A stretch of DNA of 64,000 nt from Alphaproteobacteria bacterium (lineage in GTDB: Bacteria > Pseudomonadota > Alphaproteobacteria > Micavibrionales > Micavibrionaceae), in assembly GCA_030432025.1 (NCBI GenBank), contig JAUIIA010000009.1:1-64000 (forward strand). Reading direction: 5' to 3'. A model generated the notes under the pieces. The model saw only the letters and a program-made list of their open reading frames with translations. It did no database searches and was not told where the DNA came from. A program made the position numbers and the translations under genes. Shown here in pieces: positions 54,977 to 63,153 of this stretch. Each line of letters begins with the position of its first letter. Position 1 is the first letter of the stretch.

Positions 54977-55477
54977 TTATTCGCTCTCGCGCAGATATTG
55001 TTCATCCGTTACATGTTCCATCCAGTTTACAACTTCGCCCTCTTCATCGGGAGATTGAATTGCCAGATGAGACATCGCGCTATCGGGCGCTGCGCCGTGC
55101 CAGTGTTTTTCATTTGCAGGAAACCAGACGACATCTCCTGCACGCACGGTTTTGATGGCTTCACCTTCAGACTGTACGCGGCCTTCGCCGGAGACGATAT
55201 ATAAGGTCTGCCCTTTTGGGTGTGTGTGCCAAGCGGTGCGCGCTCCTGCTTCAAAATTCACCATAGCCCCTTGATAGTCGTTAAATTCATCGCCTGATTT
55301 GAATGGCTCATCAACTTTTACTTTGCCTGTGAAATAGTCTTCAGGACCTTCGAAGCCTTTACTTTGATCATATTTTTGAACATTCATGGCCTTTTCCTTT
55401 TCTGCTGCGTTTTCAGCTTTTGTTGTCGTTGCTCCGAGAGCAAGAACAGCGGCACCTGTTAACAATAATTTTTTCAT
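54977..55477 (-). CDS. Exported cupin-domain protein
   Basis: The ATG at 55477 has a very strong Shine-Dalgarno (GGGAGGAGGGG) and starts a signal peptide (MKKLLLTGAAVLALGATTTK). The 166-residue protein has the two cupin motifs, with metal ligands in AWHTHPKGQTLYIVSGEG and a second histidine in NEKHWHGAAP. Such single-domain cupins include mandelonitrile-lyase-like and ChrR-like proteins. It begins just after the dehydrogenase stop and is cotranscribed with it. Confidence 0.87.
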   Translation of the reverse strand: MKKLLLTGAAVLALGATTTKAENAAEKEKAMNVQKYDQSKGFEGPEDYFTGKVKVDEPFKSGDEFNDYQGAMVNFEAGARTAWHTHPKGQTLYIVSGEGRVQSEGEAIKTVRAGDVVWFPANEKHWHGAAPDSAMSHLAIQSPDEEGEVVNWMEHVTDEQYLRESE

Positions 55478-55490
55478 TTTCCCCTCCTCC

Positions 55491-56543
55491 CTATTCGCTG
55501 ACATCGAGGCTGGACATATCAATGACGTAACGATGGGCGATGTCGCCTTCAGCCAGAATTTCAAACGCTTTGTTGATTTCGTCGGGACGAATCATTTCGC
55601 ATTTCGGGTAGATATTGTGCTCGGCACAGAAATCCAGAACCTCTTGTGTTTCTTTGATCCCGCCGATGAGGGATCCCGCGATGCGACGACGGCCAAAAAT
55701 CAGTGGCATTGTTGACGGCTCTTCCATTGGTCCGACTTGTCCGACAATCACCAATGACCCGTCAATATCGAGCAACGGCAGGTATGTATCGACATCATGC
55801 ATTACGGGAACGGTATCGATGATGAGATCGAAAGCATGTGTGGCTGCATCCATTGCGGATTCATCTGTTGAAACCAGAATGCCTTTTGCGCCGAGTGCTT
55901 TAGCATCCGCCTCTTTTTTGTTTGAGCGACTGATAACGGTCACGTCGGCACCCATGGCGACGGCTAATTGTACGGCCATATGTCCTAAGCCGCCCAAACC
56001 GATTACACCGACACGGCTGCCTTTTTCTACGTTCCAGGTGCGCAGTGGTGAATAGGTTGTGATGCCGGCACACAAAATGGGGCCAGTCTTGGTAAGGTCG
56101 AGTTTTTCGGGAACACGCAGGACGAATTCCTCGCGCACGACGATGTGTTTGGAATAACCGCCCTGTGTGATTTCTCCTGATATTTTATCGGGTGCACCAT
56201 ATGTGGGGGTAAATCCGTTACGGCAATATTGTTCTTCGCTGTGCCCGCACTGGTCGCATTCCTGACAACTATCCACCATGCACCCTACGGCAACATTGTC
56301 TCCGGTTTTATATTTTTTGACTTCAGAGCCCACTTCCAGAACGCGGCCTACAATTTCGTGGCCGGGAACAAGCGGATAAGGTTGATCGCCCCAGTCTCCG
56401 TTGACCGTATGTAAATCGGAGTGACAAACACCGCAAAATAAAATCTCAATTGCTACGTCATTAGGGCGTAATTCTCTTCGCTCGAAGTGATACGGCTCCA
56501 TATGCGCATCGGATGAATGTGCTGCATATCCTATGGTCTTCAT
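55491..56543 (-). CDS. Zinc-dependent NAD(P) alcohol/aldehyde dehydrogenase (YahK/CAD type)
   Basis: The 350-residue enzyme shows catalytic zinc ligands in FCGVCHSDLH and PGHEIVGRVL, a structural zinc site CQECDQCGHSEEQYC, and the nucleotide motif GLGGLGHMAV. The set matches the cinnamyl-alcohol-dehydrogenase/YahK class of NADPH aldehyde reductases. AGGAGA lies before the ATG. Its position first in an operon with a cupin, a tautomerase and an AraC regulator suggests reduction of toxic aldehydes. Confidence 0.92.
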   Translation of the reverse strand: MKTIGYAAHSSDAHMEPYHFERRELRPNDVAIEILFCGVCHSDLHTVNGDWGDQPYPLVPGHEIVGRVLEVGSEVKKYKTGDNVAVGCMVDSCQECDQCGHSEEQYCRNGFTPTYGAPDKISGEITQGGYSKHIVVREEFVLRVPEKLDLTKTGPILCAGITTYSPLRTWNVEKGSRVGVIGLGGLGHMAVQLAVAMGADVTVISRSNKKEADAKALGAKGILVSTDESAMDAATHAFDLIIDTVPVMHDVDTYLPLLDIDGSLVIVGQVGPMEEPSTMPLIFGRRRIAGSLIGGIKETQEVLDFCAEHNIYPKCEMIRPDEINKAFEILAEGDIAHRYVIDMSSLDVSE

Positions 56544-56637
56544 TTTTTCTCCTCGTCTTTTCTTTGTGCTATATTAAGATTATATAGCGCCGCGGGGAGA
56601 AAGCGCTTGCCTAATCCTACTTCAAGAATGCCTGTTT

Positions 56638-56964
56638 TTATTTTTCATGGATAATGAAAGAAACGGTTTTTTGAGAAATTAGTTTTTTATTCTGGATCAA
56701 AACCACGTTGATTTCACTCGCTTCTAAAAGGTTCTTTTTTGTTTGTTTCGAGAGCTTTACGCCGCTTTGTTGTGATTTCCCATTTTCATGAATGAACATA
56801 AAGTCATCTTGCTGGGGATCGAACTCTACCCAACCTACTTCTCCGGGAAGCTGTTGATCATGTACAAAAACCACTGTTCCATCAGCGTTCGTAAAAACGC
56901 CGCATTTCATATTTGCGTTTAAATTTTGAAGTATTTGTGCATCATCATCTTTAGACTCACTCAT
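56638..56964 (-). CDS. Small acidic protein downstream of the large toxin-like gene (108 aa)
   Basis: The ATG at 56964 is 7 bp after the upstream stop; the longer frame to 56991 would overlap that gene. The product (MSESKDDDAQILQNLNANMK) is soluble and without known motifs, with alternating strands in the second half (VGWVEFDP, DDFMFIHENG). Its size and position fit an immunity or chaperone partner of the 1010-residue protein; this is inference only. Confidence 0.6.
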   Translation of the reverse strand: MSESKDDDAQILQNLNANMKCGVFTNADGTVVFVHDQQLPGEVGWVEFDPQQDDFMFIHENGKSQQSGVKLSKQTKKNLLEASEINVVLIQNKKLISQKTVSFIIHEK

Positions 56965-56971
56965 ATGAGTA

Positions 56972-59900
56972 TTATGGCTGAACAGCTTCAAAAGTCACAG
57001 TAGAATCAAGTGTTCCCGCAGGAATGGCACCTGGTGCAACCAGGCTTTCATCAATGTTTAAACCCGCCGCGGTGGCTTCATCAATGAGATCAGGGTCCCC
57101 GTCATACGTATCAAGCCGTTCGCCGGACACAGATAATACAGCCTCATTATTAGAGGCGCTTTGCTCCGCTACTTCCTGATCAATTACAGCTTTTACCGTC
57201 GGATTTTCATCAGCCGCCGCTGCCAGTATTTCCGGATGTGCGCGAAGTTCTTCTTCTATAACCGCTCTGCGTTCTTCAATTTCGCTGCGCTCTCTTTCAA
57301 TACGGTGTCTGTGCTTGTTGTAATACCTGCTTCCATCCGCACTCGGCAGTCTTTCAGCCCGCGCATCGAGTACTGCTAATTCACGCAAATATGGATGAGA
57401 TGCTCTCAATTCCTCGGAACCACGGCTTAAGCGCGCAACTTCATCAATGATGTCATTTTGATCTTCAACAGAAAGTGCCGCAAACGCAGCCGCCGTTGCC
57501 TGAATTACCGGGTTACCGGCATTCTGAGTGAATTCACTTGTAAGCCCTTGTGGTTCTGTGGCCCCGCCGAAGACACCGCGTATATATTCATACATTTCTT
57601 CAGGACTATCTTTGACCTGATCTTCAACGCCCTCAAGCTCATCACGGGCAGCAGAAAGTCTTTCACGCAAAGCTCGGCGCTCTTCTCTGAAAGCTTCGTA
57701 GCTTCCGTCGACGCCGCTAAACTCATCCGCTGTGAAGCTGTCATTTAATTCTTCCAGGCGCTCCTCTATATCCGCGATCTCGCTTTGTAATTCGCCCATA
57801 CGTTTTATGATTGGCGGTGCGTCTTCAAAATTGAAGCGCGCGGTCGTTTCGACCATTTCGAAAATCATTTCAGGATCTAAACGTGAGAGAAGCTCGGCAG
57901 CAGCTTGTGGATCTGAAAACACAGCTTCGAATTCTTTTTGATATTCCGCCTCAGCTTCGCGCAAATCTTCGGCTGCAGCCTCTTTCCGTGCTTGCCATGC
58001 TTCTCTTTGCGGGCGGTGCATGCGATGGTTTCGGCTACGCAGATCATAGATATTCTGTGCTCTATCCATCTCTTGTTTTGCCGCCCATAAGGCGTGTAGA
58101 GATGCAGGTAATTCGCCCATAGTGTCAGGGATTGCGTCACCGACCTGCAATGCAAATTCTCCGCGCAAGGAGCGTCCGTCAAACATGCTCATACCCAGTG
58201 CCTGATGTGCTTGTTCTGACAGGTTCCACCTATTTGAAAAGGCTTCGAACGTGCTTTGCGCATATTTTTCGGTGGCGGCAATGCCAAACGGAATTGTAAT
58301 CAGGAACTGGTTCCCCACAGCATCTGCATTCATCAGCCTTTCGACATCGATATTCAAGTCTCTGTATTCTTCTAAGGCCGTTTCGTATCGCTCCCGCATC
58401 TGCTCATATTCCGGGGACCCTTCAGGATATTGATCGTAAGGAAACTCTTGTTTGAGAATGTCTGCCGCAAGTTCACGCTGTTGGGCGTGAGCTGCGCTTG
58501 TCAATGCGACAGCTGCCGTTGTTCCCGCGACGGTCGTAATAACACCCATTTTTGTAACTTTTGCGGCCCTCGCACCAATTCTGAGCGCTCGAATGGCCTC
58601 AATCGCTCCTCTGGTAACGTCCGCCGCATCCCCTGCCAAATCAGCATTACGGATAGCTTGCCGTGCCAAATCCAGATTACCGCTCGTCTTTAATGTGTCA
58701 AAGTTTTCCCGAAAACGGGCAAGCTCCTTACTGATCAAATCCCCATCATTTTGGTCAGCTATGGATAGTAATTCTTTAGCCTCTGCCATTTCTTGCATGG
58801 CTCTGCGGGTGGCATCATCCGCAATATCGTCGAATGATGCGCCCGAAGGCAATGCTTCGAACACCTCCAGCTGCTGAGGATCGGTAAAGCCCATAAGAGC
58901 CATCGTTGCGGCAGCTTCATCGGCATATGCAGTAGCGGCCGAGAGTTCTCCTCCGCTATTCAAACGCCCTTCAAGTTGATCACCGGTGCCTAATCTGGGT
59001 GGATTACCGACGCGGCGGTATTCGTCAACAACTTGATCGTACCCCGCCTTAATCTCGATTTCCGCACCGTTGAAACGTGGGGCCGCCTCGGCGAGTTTGG
59101 CTTCAAAAAATGTTTGTGCGTATAAGGCGCGTTGCTCTGCTGGCAAGTTTTCAAATGTATGTTCAATAACATTGGTGCCATTAACCTCGATAACACGTCC
59201 GTTTTGCTCATCGAGAAAGAACATCTGGTCCGGGCGACCTCGTCTGTCCAAGTCAGCTACAAACCCCGGGTTTTCTTTAATAGCCGGAACAAGGCTTTGC
59301 ACCTGCTGACGCCTTGATAATAACTCCGCATTCGCTGCGGCTCGGGAGCCGTCGGTATCGCGAAAGCTATCGCTAAACCCGTTTTGTAAATTTGGTAACT
59401 GTGGGTGTCCACCTGCGAAAGCTACGCCCGGGCGCTCCTCAAGAATAGTTTCGAAACCATTATTACGACGACCAGTGTAAACTCCAGGACGGGCCTGCAT
59501 ATCACTAACTAAGCCTTGAACAGCCTGCCTTACGGATCCCGCATCCGTGCTGTTATCAAACTCCCTGAATGTTGTTCTATTTTGGGGTGCACCTGACATA
59601 TCGCGGGCGGCATTACGTTCAGCTTCAAAACGCGCCGCGCTTTCCGGATATCTATAGGCTGTCCCGAAATCATCACCATTGCTCGAGAACGGGTTCACTT
59701 CCGCGAAGACGTTGTCGCGGCTGTTGTACATGATAATGCGACCGGTATCCGGGCTTCGAAAAGCTTGAGTATCTGGATCACTCATCATGTCGAGAAGATA
59801 TTTTTGCAGGTCTTGGGGCGTTTGTATGCCCAAATCAGGGCCTAGGAATTGGCCGCTGTGAGTGTAGTTTTCACGGAAAACGTTTAAACCTTTTGTATCA

Positions 59901-60004
59901 CGCGATTCATCGCCGCCAAGCACATGCTTGGCAAACCCATGCCCACGGGCTACGTACTCGAGCATAAGCTCGGGCGTTAAATCCGCTATTGTAAATGCTG
60001 GCAC
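56972..60004 (-). CDS. Large protein with toxin-like N-terminal domains and coiled coils (1010 aa)
   Basis: No signal peptide is seen. Residues 1-125 contain HGFAKHVLGG, then TGRIIMYNSRDNVFAEVNP and GTAYRYPE, an order of Gly-Arg, Tyr, Asn and Thr-Phe/Tyr that resembles BECR-fold nuclease toxin domains. A weaker similar block lies at about 240-300 (DRRGRPDQMFFLDEQNGRVI). Residues 470-520 hold a hydrophobic Ala-rich helix (MGVITTVAGTTAAVALTSAA). Residues 640-800 are a strong coiled coil. It could be an effector or an intracellular polymorphic toxin. The assignment is from pattern memory and uncertain; the large size and hydrophobic core are certain. Confidence 0.6.
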   Translation of the reverse strand: MPAFTIADLTPELMLEYVARGHGFAKHVLGGDESRDTKGLNVFRENYTHSGQFLGPDLGIQTPQDLQKYLLDMMSDPDTQAFRSPDTGRIIMYNSRDNVFAEVNPFSSNGDDFGTAYRYPESAARFEAERNAARDMSGAPQNRTTFREFDNSTDAGSVRQAVQGLVSDMQARPGVYTGRRNNGFETILEERPGVAFAGGHPQLPNLQNGFSDSFRDTDGSRAAANAELLSRRQQVQSLVPAIKENPGFVADLDRRGRPDQMFFLDEQNGRVIEVNGTNVIEHTFENLPAEQRALYAQTFFEAKLAEAAPRFNGAEIEIKAGYDQVVDEYRRVGNPPRLGTGDQLEGRLNSGGELSAATAYADEAAATMALMGFTDPQQLEVFEALPSGASFDDIADDATRRAMQEMAEAKELLSIADQNDGDLISKELARFRENFDTLKTSGNLDLARQAIRNADLAGDAADVTRGAIEAIRALRIGARAAKVTKMGVITTVAGTTAAVALTSAAHAQQRELAADILKQEFPYDQYPEGSPEYEQMRERYETALEEYRDLNIDVERLMNADAVGNQFLITIPFGIAATEKYAQSTFEAFSNRWNLSEQAHQALGMSMFDGRSLRGEFALQVGDAIPDTMGELPASLHALWAAKQEMDRAQNIYDLRSRNHRMHRPQREAWQARKEAAAEDLREAEAEYQKEFEAVFSDPQAAAELLSRLDPEMIFEMVETTARFNFEDAPPIIKRMGELQSEIADIEERLEELNDSFTADEFSGVDGSYEAFREERRALRERLSAARDELEGVEDQVKDSPEEMYEYIRGVFGGATEPQGLTSEFTQNAGNPVIQATAAAFAALSVEDQNDIIDEVARLSRGSEELRASHPYLRELAVLDARAERLPSADGSRYYNKHRHRIERERSEIEERRAVIEEELRAHPEILAAAADENPTVKAVIDQEVAEQSASNNEAVLSVSGERLDTYDGDPDLIDEATAAGLNIDESLVAPGAIPAGTLDSTVTFEAVQP

Positions 60005-60039
60005 AACACCTCTCTATTTATGCCATTGTTTTTTATTTT

Positions 60040-60450
60040 TTATGGAGGCGGAAATACATGTTCGACAATACTGCCTATCTCTGCTCCCATATCGTGTAAT
60101 CTCTCATCACTTACTGGACCACCGTGCATTTCGACTGATTGTCCCAGCTCAGTAAATGCCCTAAAAAGGGTGTTTATTTTTAAAACCTGCCATTTTGACA
60201 GCGTCAGGCCATTTGCCTGCTGTTGTTCTTCGATTATGCCGACCATCTTCTCTAATTCTTCAGGAAAGGTATTGCCGTCCTGAATGATATCGATGGTTTC
60301 CATAGGGCTTGTTTCCTGACAAAACTTAAGAAAATCAACAAGTTCTGCTTTTTGCTCGCTCGTGGCAGCAATGATTACTTCGTCTCCGGAAACGCCTTCA
60401 AATTGCATTGCCATACTACCCATTGATCGCTCTTTTAGTGGTTCAACCAT
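60040..60450 (-). CDS. Hypothetical protein upstream of the toxin-like gene (136 aa)
   Basis: This soluble acidic protein begins MVEPLKERSMGSMAMQFEGV, with predicted helices at about 55-110 including EELEKMVGIIEEQQQ. No motif is recognised. It precedes the 1010-residue gene by 35 bp on the same strand, so it is likely in the same unit, perhaps as chaperone or adaptor. The start could be the ATG ten codons on (MGSMAM). Confidence 0.55.
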   Translation of the reverse strand: MVEPLKERSMGSMAMQFEGVSGDEVIIAATSEQKAELVDFLKFCQETSPMETIDIIQDGNTFPEELEKMVGIIEEQQQANGLTLSKWQVLKINTLFRAFTELGQSVEMHGGPVSDERLHDMGAEIGSIVEHVFPPP

Positions 60451-60651
60451 TTCACGCCACCCTATTGATTTTGCATAATATTATACGTTTTCTAATATGC
60501 TTTAGTCAAATATAACCTGAAGACTAAACTAAACAGTTAAAATTATAAAATTTCTTTTTCCATACCGCTAAGTCATCTCAAACAAGATTTGAGCTGTCGA
60601 TTCTATTAAAAATCGTCTCACCTGACTGATCTTCATCAGTTAAAGCTTTGA

Positions 60652-61290
60652 TCAGAATGAAAGCTTATCAATCAGTTCGAGCTTGGAACGTGTGTTTTTG
60701 TGCTTGGGTTGAGCATCGCGGTCCTTGGCGGGCATGTTCTGTACATTGTGGGCGACTTCGTACATTTCCATGTCGGGATGGTGTCTGTTCGCCTCCTCCC
60801 ACAAAGCTCCGCCTAAAATATGGATGCTATCAAAATAAAGCCTATCTTCAATTTCGCGGAAATCTTCCTCTTGGTCGTCTTTCAAATAGAGATGGAGAAG
60901 CGCGATATCTATATTGAGGTCCTGCCTTAATTTGTCACGTTCCAGAGGGCATGAATTCTTGTCTTTATTTCTAACCAATTGAAGATACTGGTCGTATTTG
61001 CTGGGTTTGGGATCTGTTTGTTTGGTTTTTTTCTCTTTTCGACTGGCATCGCAATGCCAATATTTACAATAGCCCTTGAGCTTGGCCGATTGCGTATTGA
61101 TCGCCATGGCTCTGGATTGCCTGACGATATTGACTGTGGCTTTCCAGCCCGCATCCACAACCAGCATATCCTGCACGATGAAATGCGCATTCGCGGAATC
61201 CACACTGTCCCAGATGGCACGAGTGAGGGCTTTATAAAGGGCTTCGGAGTATGATTTCTCCGAATACGCTTCGATTTGGTCAAATTGCAT
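60652..61290 (-). CDS. Hypothetical protein (212 aa)
   Basis: I recognise no family. The protein is soluble and highly charged, with an N-terminal block (MQFDQIEAYSEKSYSEALYK, then FIVQDMLVVDAGWKATVN) and a cysteine pair near GYCKYWHC around residue 73-78, followed by a lysine-rich linker. It lies about 200 bp upstream of the toxin-like gene cluster on the same strand. It may be the first gene of that unit. Confidence 0.6.
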   Translation of the reverse strand: MQFDQIEAYSEKSYSEALYKALTRAIWDSVDSANAHFIVQDMLVVDAGWKATVNIVRQSRAMAINTQSAKLKGYCKYWHCDASRKEKKTKQTDPKPSKYDQYLQLVRNKDKNSCPLERDKLRQDLNIDIALLHLYLKDDQEEDFREIEDRLYFDSIHILGGALWEEANRHHPDMEMYEVAHNVQNMPAKDRDAQPKHKNTRSKLELIDKLSF

Positions 61291-61458
61291 TGTTTTTCAG
61301 CGTTCTAAAAGGCGTTTTTATTATTGGCTCGCTTGCGCGAAGCCCGTGTCTTACGCCCCTTCCCCGCTATGTACAATCTGTTTTATTACATAATAGGTAT
61401 GCAATAAACGCATACATACGGTCGGAATCGACTAAATGCTATGCATTATGTGTGGGGA

Positions 61459-61983
61459 TCATTTATTCCACGGCATCAAAGCCAGTAACTTGGCCATGCC
61501 ACACCACCCGGTCAGTGCCGCATTCAGCAGCCCCAAGCTGGCAAATAGAGGCAGGAGAAGACCAAGCGGAGAGATAAAGTAATATACGAGCAGCCCGGTC
61601 AGGATCATGATGCTGATCACTAACTGAACCTGACGGTTAAGCGGCAAAGGTGCAGAGCTTGCTTTAAGCGTAGGCAGGCCTGCCGACTTCCAGCCTTCAA
61701 TACCGCCTTCAAGGTCGTAAATATCAGCACTTACATTTTCTGCCATCGCCGTTGCAGTTTGTCGGGAACGGGCCCCTGACTGACAGTGGAAAATAACCGT
61801 CTTGTTGTCATGAAGGTGTTTCTCGACAAGCTGCGCTGTGACCTGTTCGACGGGGACGTTCACCGCATATCCGATTTTTTCACCGCGATGTTCAAATGCT
61901 TCCCTTACATCTATAAGGACGGCCTCACCCTTGTCCAAAAGCTGGTTTGCTTCTTGCGCACTGATATTTAAAACCGCAGCCAT
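61459..61983 (-). CDS. Rhodanese-domain membrane protein with DUF2892-like tail
   Basis: The 174-residue protein has a cytoplasmic rhodanese domain (1-105) with the active-site loop HCQSGARSRQT, the Cys being the sulfur acceptor. Two C-terminal helices follow (VQLVISIMILTGLLVYYF, LLPLFASLGLLNAALTG), matching the YgaP layout. YgaP-like proteins move sulfur at the inner membrane. It starts with AGGAGGCGTT-ATG directly after the DUF2474 gene, so it is the last gene of the cyd operon. Confidence 0.9.
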   Translation of the reverse strand: MAAVLNISAQEANQLLDKGEAVLIDVREAFEHRGEKIGYAVNVPVEQVTAQLVEKHLHDNKTVIFHCQSGARSRQTATAMAENVSADIYDLEGGIEGWKSAGLPTLKASSAPLPLNRQVQLVISIMILTGLLVYYFISPLGLLLPLFASLGLLNAALTGWCGMAKLLALMPWNK

Positions 61984-61991
61984 AACGCCTC

Positions 61992-62147
61992 CTATAGTTG
62001 AATAAACATGAAAAACTTAATTGTGTAGCCAAGCGTCATCACCGACACCAAACCGAAAAACCAAAGGCCGACAAACCACGACCATTGCTGTTGTTTTTCA
62101 CTGAGCGCGTCAAAGCGCTGCTTGAATGCATCAATACATGGCTTCAT
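61992..62147 (-). CDS. Small cytochrome bd-associated membrane protein (DUF2474/CydX-like, 51 aa)
   Basis: The ATG at 62147 lies inside the end of cydB, which overlaps it by 17 bp. The product is MKPCIDAFKQRF... with a polar N-terminus ending SEKQQQWSWFVGLW, then one membrane helix (WFFGLVSVMTLGYTIKFFMF). The W-x-x-GLW start of the helix fits DUF2474 proteins encoded beside CydAB and probably acting as a small subunit or assembly factor, as CydX does. The stop at 61992 is followed directly by the rhodanese gene's ribosome site. Confidence 0.75.
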   Translation of the reverse strand: MKPCIDAFKQRFDALSEKQQQWSWFVGLWFFGLVSVMTLGYTIKFFMFIQL

Positions 62148-63153
62148 GGCTGCTTTTTCCTCTGAATGTGTAGAAACAAAAGGCGGTATAGGCCAGCACC
62201 AACGGCAGGAACAGTACAGTGCCTACGAGCAGAAGGGATAACGACGTCGATGCCGCCGCCGCATCCCACAATGTGACCTGAAACGGAACGACCCACGGAT
62301 ACAGCCCGACAGCCAAACCCAGATATCCGGTCAGGAACATGACAATCGTTAGAATGAAGGGGCGTAATTCCACATTCGGCTTCTGCAGGTCTTTGGCGAT
62401 GCCGTAAATACAGGCCAATGTTACAAGCGGAATGGGCAAAAGCAGAAAGAAGTTAGGGAAGCTGAACCATAACTCATAAATACGGGAGTCGATGAACGGC
62501 ATGCAGATGCTGACCAGTCCCATGAAGATCGCAACGAAAATCAGGGTGTATTTGGCGGCCAGCCGCGCCCATATCTGGGTTTTATCATCTGTCTTGAATA
62601 TCAGCCATGTGGCACCCAGCAAGGCGTAACCGAATATCAGAGCAACCCCAGTCATTAAGCTAAACCCATTCGCCCAGTCCAAAGGACCGCCTGAAAAAGC
62701 GCGACCCTCAACCTCGATACCCTGCACGATATTGCCTAGAATAACCCCCTGCATTAGTGCAGCCGTTAAGGAGCCGAAATGGAATGCAGTGTCCCAAACC
62801 CATCGTTTTTCTTCGGACGCTTTAAACCTGAATTCAAAGGCAACGCCGCGAAAGATAAGCCCCAAAAGCATCATCATCACCGGCAAATACAGTGCCGGCA
62901 TAATGATTGAATAGGCGAGCGGGAATGCGGCGAACAGCCCTCCCCCACCCAGCACAAGCCACGTCTCGTTCCCGTCCCAGAACGGCGCGATGGAATTCAT
63001 CATTTTACTGCGGCAATTATGGGATGGCGCAAAGGGAAACAGAATACCGACACCCAGATCAAAACCATCCAGCAACACATAAAGGAAAACCGCGGTCGCG
63101 ATCAGAACGCCCCAAATAAGCGGTAAATCCAGCCATGGTGAAAAATCAAACAT
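62131..63153 (-). CDS. cydB: Cytochrome bd-type ubiquinol oxidase subunit II
   Basis: The 340-residue subunit has about eight to nine membrane helices. Conserved family stretches include LLDGFDLGVGILFPF near residue 28-42, the WDGNETWLVLGGGGLFAAFP segment (58-77) and GYLGLAVGLYPWVVP. It forms the heme-bearing quinol oxidase with CydA and reduces oxygen to water at high affinity. Its ATG overlaps the cydA stop, so the two genes are coupled. Confidence 0.95.
   Translation of the reverse strand: MFDFSPWLDLPLIWGVLIATAVFLYVLLDGFDLGVGILFPFAPSHNCRSKMMNSIAPFWDGNETWLVLGGGGLFAAFPLAYSIIMPALYLPVMMMLLGLIFRGVAFEFRFKASEEKRWVWDTAFHFGSLTAALMQGVILGNIVQGIEVEGRAFSGGPLDWANGFSLMTGVALIFGYALLGATWLIFKTDDKTQIWARLAAKYTLIFVAIFMGLVSICMPFIDSRIYELWFSFPNFFLLLPIPLVTLACIYGIAKDLQKPNVELRPFILTIVMFLTGYLGLAVGLYPWVVPFQVTLWDAAAASTSLSLLLVGTVLFLPLVLAYTAFCFYTFRGKSSHEAMY

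Noticed and set aside
60557-60580. Another ATG resembling the GATAA-N8-ATG pattern near 60563 (minus strand)
   Set aside because: The upstream pentamer is ATGAC, not GATAA, and the frame stops after six codons.
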